In this document: one piece after another, positions 1 through 6,543 of the stretch
Numbering within the stretch: position 1 is the first letter of the stretch
Layout: every line of letters begins with the position of its first letter
Translations under genes and position numbers: made by a program
The notes under the pieces: model-generated
What the model saw: only the letters and a program-made list of their open reading frames with translations
Told to the model about the DNA's origin: nothing
Database searches by the model: none
Source of the DNA: Deltaproteobacteria bacterium
GTDB lineage: Bacteria > Myxococcota_A > UBA9042 > PHBI01
Assembly: GCA_011526585.1 (NCBI GenBank)
Contig: WYBB01000090.1
Coordinates: 1-48,549 of the forward strand
Length of the DNA stretch: 48,549 bases
Direction of reading: 5' to 3'

Positions 1-350
1 GCAGCCAAGACCGCCGCCAAGGCCGCGGCGAAGACCGCGCCCGAGGCCGATCCCAAGGCCGCCGCCAAGGTCGCCGCCAAGGCCGCGCCCGAGGAGGCCG
101 CGCCCAAGGCCGCCGCCAAGGCCGCCGCCAAGGCCGCGCCCGACGAGAAGGAGGCCGCCAAGGCCGCTGCCAAGGCCGCGGCCAAGACCGCGCCCGACGA
201 GAAGGCGGCAGCCAAGACCGCCGCCAAGGCCGCGGCGAAGACCGCGCCCGAGGCCGATCCCAAGGCCGCCGCCAAGGTCGCCGCCAAAGCCGCGCCCGAG
301 GAGGCCGCGCCCAAGGCTGCCGCCAAGGCAGCCGCCAAGGCCGCGCCCGA
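1..350 (+). repeat. Long in-frame direct repeat inside the Lys/Ala protein
   Basis: Bases 1-143 recur at 208-350 with only about four substitutions, an offset of 207 bp (69 codons). The rest of the gene repeats at the protein level but with more varied codons. This pair is therefore a recent in-frame segmental duplication and could extend upstream of the window. Confidence 0.85.
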
Positions 351-1308
351 TCAGGAGGTCGCCGCCAAGGCCGCCGCCAAGGCCGCCGCCAAGGCTGCAC
401 CCGATGCGCAGAGCGCCGCCAAGGCCGCCGCCAAGACCGCGCCCGTGGCGAGCGAGAAGGACGCCGCCAAGGCCGCCGCCAAGGCCGCACCCGAGGATGG
501 TGCGGCGAAGGCGGCCGCGAAGGCAGCCGTCAAGGCGGCTCCTGAGCCGAAGGCGGCGGCCAAGGTCGCGGCCAAGGCCGCCGCCAAGACCGCGCCCGAC
601 GACAAGGCCGCGGCGAAGGTCGCGGCCAGCGCCGCCGCCAAGACCGCGCCCGACGAGAAGGCCGCCGCCAAGGCCGCCGCCAAGGCCGCGCCCGACGAGG
701 CCAATGGCGCCAAGGCCGCCGCCAAGGCCGCCGCCAAGGTGGCACCCGACGAGGACGTGGCGGCGAAGACCGCCGCCAAGGCCGCCGCCAAGTCGGCGCC
801 CGACGCCAAGACGGCAGCGAAGTCCGCAGCCAAGGCGGCCAGCAAGACCGCGACCGATCCCGAGGTCGCGGCCAAGGCCGCCGCGAAGGCCTCGAGCAAG
901 TCGGCACCCAACGCCGAGCAGGGCGCCAAGACCGCCGCCAAGGCGGCCGCCAAGGCCGCCAAGAAGGTCGCGCCCGATCCCGAGAGCGCGGCCAAGGTCG
1001 CGGCCAAGGCCGCCGCCAAGACCGCGCCCGACGCCAGGACCGCAGCCAAGGCGGCAGCCAAGGCCGCCGCCAAGGTCGCGCCGGACGCCAAGACCGCAGC
1101 CAAGGCGGCGAGCAAGGTCGCCGAGACCCAGACCGCGTCGGAGCAGGCGTCGAAGAGCGCGGCCAAGGCCGCCGCCAAGGCCGCCGCGCCGGTGGTCGTT
1201 CCGCGCGTGCCGACCTCGACGCCGTCGCTGCCGGTGGCGGGCCCCGACGAGAACAAGGCGCCCGGCGTGGCCAAGCGCTCGGAGCCGCGCGCTCAGCCCA
1301 ACGGGTGA
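1..1308 (+). CDS. Lys/Ala/Pro-rich repeat protein, 5' end outside window
   Basis: The frame is open from the first base, so the N-terminus is missing; 435 codons are visible, ending in TGA. Nearly all of it is built from AAAK/AAKA blocks punctuated by APDE, APEE or APD, giving a unit of roughly 15-17 residues. Only the last 40 residues or so (valine/proline/threonine-rich, ending RAQPNG) leave the pattern. Composition resembles histone-H1-like tails and the TolA-type alanine/lysine helical rods, but the regular acidic-proline breaks are unlike a simple DNA-binding tail because they partly balance the lysines. No catalytic domain is visible. A TolA-like spacer, an H1-like DNA binder and a LEA-like helical protein all remain possible; the missing N-terminus would decide. 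The opposite strand carries long alanine-rich frames that are shadows. Confidence 0.75.
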   Translation, partial: AAKTAAKAAAKTAPEADPKAAAKVAAKAAPEEAAPKAAAKAAAKAAPDEKEAAKAAAKAAAKTAPDEKAAAKTAAKAAAKTAPEADPKAAAKVAAKAAPEEAAPKAAAKAAAKAAPDQEVAAKAAAKAAAKAAPDAQSAAKAAAKTAPVASEKDAAKAAAKAAPEDGAAKAAAKAAVKAAPEPKAAAKVAAKAAAKTAPDDKAAAKVAASAAAKTAPDEKAAAKAAAKAAPDEANGAKAAAKAAAKVAPDEDVAAKTAAKAAAKSAPDAKTAAKSAAKAASKTATDPEVAAKAAAKASSKSAPNAEQGAKTAAKAAAKAAKKVAPDPESAAKVAAKAAAKTAPDARTAAKAAAKAAAKVAPDAKTAAKAASKVAETQTASEQASKSAAKAAAKAAAPVVVPRVPTSTPSLPVAGPDENKAPGVAKRSEPRAQPNG

Positions 1309-1339
1309 CGAACCTGGTCACGGGGTGCGAGCACGCGCG

Positions 1340-4300
1340 TCAGCTCCGGTGACCCGGAAAGAGCGCGAGCGTCGGCGGATAGTAGACAGGACAGGCGTGC
1401 AGGAGCTCCTTGTGGCGTGAGAAGCCGCGCCACGACGGGTGCTCGTCGGGGTGGCGCTCGTCCCAGGCGCCATAGAGGTCCATGAGGTCGCAGCCGCGGG
1501 CGCGCGCATGGCGGATCAGCGCCCAGCGCAGGAGGAGCTGCGGGCTCTGGTCGCGCGCGCGTGGGTGGGTCGTGCCGAGCAGCGTCCAGGCGACGCGGTC
1601 GTGCAGCAGACACAGGATGTAGGATGTGAGACCGGCGTCGTCCTCGCACGTCGCGCAGACGACCTCGGGACCGAGCCCGAGCGCGAGGGCGCGCGCGGCG
1701 CGGCGTGGGTGAGGCGCGGCGGTGCGGTCGAGGTCGTCTGCGTGCTCGGCGCTCGTCTGCGTGTGCTCGAGGAAGGCGTCGTCGATCGCTTCGAGGCGGC
1801 GCCAGTCGGCGGCGCGGAGCTCGGCCGCCGGCGTGATGGTGACGCGCGGGTGGGCGCTCGGGTCCTCGGCCGCGGCGTGCAGAGCGGCGCGCAGCGCGGT
1901 ACGACGGCGGGGCTCGAGGCGGTGCATGACCTCGTCTTCCGACCCCGCGAGGTCGAGCACGAAGGTCTTGCGGTGCGTCCAGCGCGCGCGCACCGGGAAG
2001 AGCCCGAGCGCCGCGGCCCGGTGCAGGGTCAGCGGCGGATCCCGCCAGTCGAGGCGGTGCAGCGTGCCGTCGTGCGCGATCACCTCGCCGCCGTCGGGCG
2101 GCGGCTCCCAGCCGACCCAGAGCAGCTCGTGCGCACGAGCGAGCGCGGCCAGCGAGGCGAGGTCGATGGTGCGCGCGTGAGGCAGCGCCGCGTGCGGCGC
2201 GTCGCCCGCGACCTCGCGAAAGAGCATCGCCGTGCGCGACCAGAGCGGCATGCGACCGAGCGCCTGGCCGATGGCCGCGCCGCCCCAGGTCGCCAGCGGG
2301 TGCTCGCGCGCGGCGAAGCGGCGCACGAGCTCGGGCGCGTGGTGCGGTGAGGGCGCGGGGGGACCGCCGACCGCGTCGCGCACGAGCTCGAGGTCGGCGA
2401 GGTAGGTGGCCCAGCGCGGCCGGCGCCAGCGCAGCGCCGGGGGCAGCGGCAGGCGCGTGCCGCCGGGCAGGCGCGAGATCCCGGTGCCCGGCGCGACGAG
2501 GTCGACCTGCCAGGCGCGGGCGAGCGCGACGGCGAGCCGGGTCAGATCGGCGGGCCGATAGCCGAGCGCGATCGGCACGTGCGCGGCGCCGTCGTGGAGG
2601 AGCCCGAGCGCGGCGGCGGCGATCCCGTCGTCCGCGTCGCGTAGCACGGCGAGCGCGCCGGGCAGCCCGTGACCCGCCCAGCTCGCGGCGAGCGCGACCG
2701 GCCAGCGCGCGACGGCGGCCGCGCCGACCTCTGTGAACACGCGCTCGAGATCGGCGAGCGGGGTCGCGTCGAGCGGGGTGAGCTCGGGCTCGGGCGAGTC
2801 CTCGTGGGAGGTCCCGAAGGCGCTCGCGGCGAGGAGCTCGAGGTGGTCGGGCGCCTGGGCGTGCATCGTCGGCGTGAGACCGTACGCGTCGAGGGTCGCG
2901 GCGATCTCGGAGTCCCAGGCCGAGAGCTGGAGAGGCGCGCCGACGAGCGGCAGGATGATGGCGCCTGGCTGGAGCTCGACGACGACGCGGCGGGCATCGG
3001 TCTCGAGCCGCAGGCGCTCGAGGGCGGCGAGCTCGAGCGGGCGCTCCTGGCGGGGCACCCAGAGGAGCACGCCGTCGAGCTCGGCGCTGCGACGGCCGAC
3101 GAGGCCCGACTCCTCGTCGCGCACGGTCGTCCAGCCGAAGGCCTCGAGCGCTTCACCCCAGGCGTCGGTGGCCCGCGGATCCGGCGGTGGTGACGGCGTG
3201 GTCGCGGGCTGCGGCGCGGTGTCGGGTGGCGCGGGCGTGACGTCGAGCAAGAGGCGTGCGGACTCGAGCTGGCGGATCGTCCGGTAGTCGCGGCGCACCG
3301 CGTCCGGATCGGGGTCGCGCAGGGTGACGATGGCGTGGTAGCTGAAGGCGTCGCGGGTCGCGGGCACGACCTCGCCGATCCCCCAGCGCGGGCGCAGCGC
3401 GTGGAAGGTCGGCAGGCGCGCATGGAGCTCGCGCAGCGTGGTGTCGTCGCGGAGCACACCGGCGGCGGGGTTGTCGACGACGACCATCAGCGCGTGCGCG
3501 CGCAAGCGGTACGGCTCGGCGGCGAACGCCAGAAACGCAGGCGCGTCGAGGTAGGCGTCGGCGGTGAGCTGGACCGGGCTCCGGCCGATGCACTCCTCGT
3601 TGAGCGAAGGCAGGAGCACGCCGTCGAGGCGGGCCCCGAAGTCGATGAGGCGCGGACCTTCGTCGGTGAGGATGAGCTCGGTGTGGGCCGGACCCCAGGT
3701 GACGCCGAGGGCGTCGAGCACGCGCTCGAGCCAGCGTGTGAGGTAGCCGGCCAGCACGTCGTCGCCCGGGCAGAGCTCGAAGGTGTCGTAGGCGAACGGC
3801 GCGGGCGGGGTGCCGGGCGGGCCGGCCGGCGCGGAGCGTTTGGTCTCGCGCCAGATCTCGGTCACGACGTGGCGACCGGCGCGGCTCACGCTGTTGAGGT
3901 AGAGCTCGGGGCCGACGAGTCGCTCCTGAGCGACGACCTCGTGCTCGGGCAGGCCGAGGCGATTGCGGGCGCCGACGATGGCGCGCACGGCGGCGCGTAC
4001 GTCGGACGCAGAGCGGGCGATGGTGACGCGATCGGTGCCGGCGCTGTGCACCGGCTTGATGACGACCTCGCCGAGCGCGCGGCGCTGCATCCAACGCAGG
4101 ATGCGCCTGGCGCTGCGGGTGCGGAGCTGGCGCATCACCGGGATCCGGGCGGCGGCGAGGGCGTCGACCATGCCCGCCTTGTCGCGGCGCGCGACCGAGT
4201 GCAGGGTGCCGTTGCCGGGCAGGTCGAGCGCCTCGGCGAGGTAGTCGGCGGCGTTGACGCCGAGCTCGGAGCCGGCGAGGACGAGACACGGGCCGAGCTC

Positions 4301-4900
4301 GCGCAGGCGCGGCAGCACGCCGTCGGGGTCTTCGTAGACGAGCTCGAGATCGAACTCGTCCTCGTCGACCTCGGCGTGGTGCACGGTGTTGTGCACGTGG
4401 GCGATGCGGTAGCCGCGCGCGCGGAGCTCGCAGGCGAGGAACCAGCCGGCGCGATCGCTCATCACGATGGCGATGAAGCCGGGGTCGGCGGCGGGGTCGA
4501 AGATCGCGGGCTCGGAGCCGGCGGGCGTGCTCAGGATGGCGCCCGGGAGGAGACCGAGCGTGCGGGCGCGGTGGGCGGCGAGCTCGAGCACGAGCACGAC
4601 GTCGCTCGCCGGGCCGCGCAAGGTGGCGTCGTCGGGCGGGCGCGCTTCGAAGACCTGGGTGACGCGCCCGGTGGGAGCGACGAAGACCTGGTCGACCGGC
4701 GCGGTGAAGCCGAGGGTCCAGAAGGCGACGCGGCGCGGGCCGGCGAAGACGTAGGCGAGACCGAGCTCGGCGCCGTCGAGGGTGGGCGTCGCGGGCGGCG
4801 CGGTGAAGTCCTCCTCGGGCACCCACAGAAAAGGGTGGGCACACCCGTCGGGCAGGACCAGCGAGACGGTGGCGCGCGGTCGATCGGGCGCGGCGCTCAC
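1340..4900 (-). CDS. DUF192 - ATP-grasp ligase - FemAB-type transferase fusion
   Basis: 1186 residues. Residues about 15-125 look like a DUF192 domain (FWTLGFTAPVDQVFVAPTGR is the FWM...D.iFid.dG core). Residues about 140-535 form an ATP-grasp amino-acid-ligase domain: DKAGM at 240-244, VVIKPVHSAGTD at 279-290, and GPRLIDFGARLDG near 415-427, the metal/ATP part. After a proline-rich linker (about 555-575), residues 580-800 look like a degenerate GNAT-like half. Residues about 900-1186 resemble FemAB/FemX peptidyltransferases: FVLDL at 980, an R/K-rich helix, and a C-terminal LLLRWALIRHARARG helix followed by DLYGAWD and GFSRHKE. Known family roles are ATP-dependent amide ligation and aminoacyl-tRNA-dependent amino-acid transfer; the substrate here is unknown. 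The gene overlaps the upstream DUF192-FemAB gene by ATGA, which implies coupled translation. No signal peptide is seen. Confidence 0.8.
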   Translation of the reverse strand: MSAAPDRPRATVSLVLPDGCAHPFLWVPEEDFTAPPATPTLDGAELGLAYVFAGPRRVAFWTLGFTAPVDQVFVAPTGRVTQVFEARPPDDATLRGPASDVVLVLELAAHRARTLGLLPGAILSTPAGSEPAIFDPAADPGFIAIVMSDRAGWFLACELRARGYRIAHVHNTVHHAEVDEDEFDLELVYEDPDGVLPRLRELGPCLVLAGSELGVNAADYLAEALDLPGNGTLHSVARRDKAGMVDALAAARIPVMRQLRTRSARRILRWMQRRALGEVVIKPVHSAGTDRVTIARSASDVRAAVRAIVGARNRLGLPEHEVVAQERLVGPELYLNSVSRAGRHVVTEIWRETKRSAPAGPPGTPPAPFAYDTFELCPGDDVLAGYLTRWLERVLDALGVTWGPAHTELILTDEGPRLIDFGARLDGVLLPSLNEECIGRSPVQLTADAYLDAPAFLAFAAEPYRLRAHALMVVVDNPAAGVLRDDTTLRELHARLPTFHALRPRWGIGEVVPATRDAFSYHAIVTLRDPDPDAVRRDYRTIRQLESARLLLDVTPAPPDTAPQPATTPSPPPDPRATDAWGEALEAFGWTTVRDEESGLVGRRSAELDGVLLWVPRQERPLELAALERLRLETDARRVVVELQPGAIILPLVGAPLQLSAWDSEIAATLDAYGLTPTMHAQAPDHLELLAASAFGTSHEDSPEPELTPLDATPLADLERVFTEVGAAAVARWPVALAASWAGHGLPGALAVLRDADDGIAAAALGLLHDGAAHVPIALGYRPADLTRLAVALARAWQVDLVAPGTGISRLPGGTRLPLPPALRWRRPRWATYLADLELVRDAVGGPPAPSPHHAPELVRRFAAREHPLATWGGAAIGQALGRMPLWSRTAMLFREVAGDAPHAALPHARTIDLASLAALARAHELLWVGWEPPPDGGEVIAHDGTLHRLDWRDPPLTLHRAAALGLFPVRARWTHRKTFVLDLAGSEDEVMHRLEPRRRTALRAALHAAAEDPSAHPRVTITPAAELRAADWRRLEAIDDAFLEHTQTSAEHADDLDRTAAPHPRRAARALALGLGPEVVCATCEDDAGLTSYILCLLHDRVAWTLLGTTHPRARDQSPQLLLRWALIRHARARGCDLMDLYGAWDERHPDEHPSWRGFSRHKELLHACPVYYPPTLALFPGHRS

Positions 4901-6285
4901 GGCGGGAGCTCGGTGCCGGCGAAGGCGACGGCCGGCGGGAAGTAGAGCGAGGTCGGGTGCCAGCGCTGCTTGGCGGCGGTGTAGCCCTGCCCGAAGGCGC
5001 GGAAGCGCGGGTAGCGGGCGTCGTAGGCGCCGACGAGGTCGAGCAGATCGGGCGCCGGCGAGGGGCCGAAGGGGGCCGCCAAGGCGTGGCAGACGCCGTG
5101 CCAGAGGAGACCGGGCGTGAGCCCCTGGGGCGCGCCTGGCACGGTCTCGGAGAAGAGGTAGTAGAGCGTCGAGTCCCAGAGGATGTGGAGCTGCACGGCG
5201 AGGAGGTCGGTCCCGCGCCAGCAGAGGTAGGCGGTGAGCGCGTCCTGGTAGCCGTGCGCGACCGGGCGGCAGAAGCGCATGTTGTCCTCGGCCCCGGGGT
5301 GGGCGGCGAGCCAGGCGTCGTGCAGCTCGGAGAAGGCGCGCTCCTGGCGGGCGTCGAAGGCGGCGCCGGCCACGGCCTCGACGCGATAGTGGCCGGCCTC
5401 GAGCGAGCGCGAGAACGCTCGGGCCTCGTAGCGGATGCGGGTCGGCAGGCGCGCGAAGGCCGCGGCCTCGTCGCCCGAGAGATCGACGAGCAGCGTGCGC
5501 GCGTGCTGCCAGCGGCCGTCGGTCGGCAGGAGGTCGTAGGCGCGCATGCGGGCGAGCCAGAGGTCGGGCGCGCGCGGGTCGAAGCGCTCGGTGACGAGCC
5601 TGCCGTCGGGCAGGCGCAGGCGGGCGTGCGGCGCGAGCTCGAGGCGGAGCCAGGCCAGGCCGAGCGAGCGCGTGAGGGCTTGGAGCGGGCCGAGCGGGCA
5701 GACCCGTGGGTGGAGCACGAGGCCGCCGTCGCCGTGCAGCCAGATGGCGACGTCGTCGGGGCCGACGCGCAGCGGCCAGCCGAGGAGCGACATCGCGGCG
5801 GCGAAGCGGCGCGAGGAGTAGGCGTGCTCACGCTCGGACCAGCGCAGGATCAGCGCGGGATCGTCGCGTGCGTCGGGCTCGACCGGGACCTCGGGCGTGT
5901 GCGGCGGGATGACGGGCGCGACGTCGGCGGGGGAGAAGGCGAGCCGGACAAGAGGTGCCACGCGGTGGCGGCGAGCCCCGCCGGCGGGGAGCTCGAGGGC
6001 ATAGCGGATCGGCTCGGGCGGGAGCACGAGGTCGGTCGAGCCCGCCGTGAGCGTGTGCACGGCGAGCACGACGCCGTCGTCGTCGAGGAAGACGAGGTCG
6101 AGATCGAAGGCGACGTCGCGCATCCAGAACGCATGCAATCCTTCGACATCGAAAGAAAAAAACAGCGCAGGCAGCGCGCCGTGCGCGGCCGCGGAGACGG
6201 GGGCGTGAGACCAGCCCAGGCGTCGGCGGGGCGGGTCGTCGGCGACGATCGCGTCGAAGGGCAGCGCGTCGGTCGAGAACGCCAT
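4897..6285 (-). CDS. DUF192 - FemAB-type transferase fusion
   Basis: 462 residues from the ATG at 6285. DUF192 covers residues about 35-118 and is a clear match: FWMRDVAFDLDLVFLDDDG at 53-71 and IRYALELPAG at 93-102. From about residue 145 to the end it resembles the FemAB/GNAT aminoacyltransferase family, with LVDLSGDEAAAFARLPTRIR as the 'DLS..eel..l....R..IR' segment and an acyl-CoA-like fold of alternating helices and strands to the C-terminus. The frame stays open far upstream, opposite the FHA gene, but that extension is antisense and arginine-rich. ATG 6285 places DUF192 near the N-terminus; a GTG (VNESC) about 25 codons upstream is an alternative because the Shine-Dalgarno signal at 6285 is weak. 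The stop overlaps the start of the ATP-grasp fusion by 4 nt, so the two share one transcript and domain design. Confidence 0.78.
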   Translation of the reverse strand: MAFSTDALPFDAIVADDPPRRRLGWSHAPVSAAAHGALPALFFSFDVEGLHAFWMRDVAFDLDLVFLDDDGVVLAVHTLTAGSTDLVLPPEPIRYALELPAGGARRHRVAPLVRLAFSPADVAPVIPPHTPEVPVEPDARDDPALILRWSEREHAYSSRRFAAAMSLLGWPLRVGPDDVAIWLHGDGGLVLHPRVCPLGPLQALTRSLGLAWLRLELAPHARLRLPDGRLVTERFDPRAPDLWLARMRAYDLLPTDGRWQHARTLLVDLSGDEAAAFARLPTRIRYEARAFSRSLEAGHYRVEAVAGAAFDARQERAFSELHDAWLAAHPGAEDNMRFCRPVAHGYQDALTAYLCWRGTDLLAVQLHILWDSTLYYLFSETVPGAPQGLTPGLLWHGVCHALAAPFGPSPAPDLLDLVGAYDARYPRFRAFGQGYTAAKQRWHPTSLYFPPAVAFAGTELPP

Positions 6286-6445
6286 CCGTGCGCGCCGCGC
6301 CGACGAAGCCCATGTCGGTCGGGCGAGAGCGGGAGCAGGCTCGCAGGACTCATTCACGGACGTGAGCCTGCACGATGGCGCCGGCGCGGTCGAGGGGATC
6401 GCCAGGGCGATCGCCGGACCGGAACGCCGAGCGCCCTGCCCGGCG

Positions 6446-6474
6446 TTGACAAGCCGCACCTCGCATCGAACAAT
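6446..6474 (+). promoter_or_regulatory. Candidate sigma70 promoter for the FHA gene
   Basis: A perfect TTGACA lies at 6446-6451, a 17-bp spacer follows, and AACAAT (4 of 6 matches to TATAAT) is at 6469-6474, about 70 bp before the ATG at 6544. It sits in the 258-bp divergent gap between the FemAB-type gene and the FHA gene. This is sequence match only. Confidence 0.5.
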
Positions 6475-6543
6475 GCGCGGGCTCAGCTGCGTCGAGTGAG
6501 GCTCGACGCCGGGCTGACGCCGAGATCGGAGCACGAGGTTCAC

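Noticed and set aside
1..350. A CRISPR-like repeat array
   Set aside because: The repeats lie inside an open coding frame, lack unique spacers and vary by codon, so they are protein repeats.
404..1420. A 338-residue Arg/Pro-rich plus-strand frame over the Lys/Ala gene
   Set aside because: It is a different frame of the same repetitive codons; arginine/proline composition is the expected shadow of AAG-GCC repeats.
4957..6543. N-terminal extension of the FHA frame upstream of 6544
   Set aside because: It is antisense to the FemAB-type gene, has no domain pattern, and the ATG at 6544 has a ribosome site and an upstream promoter.
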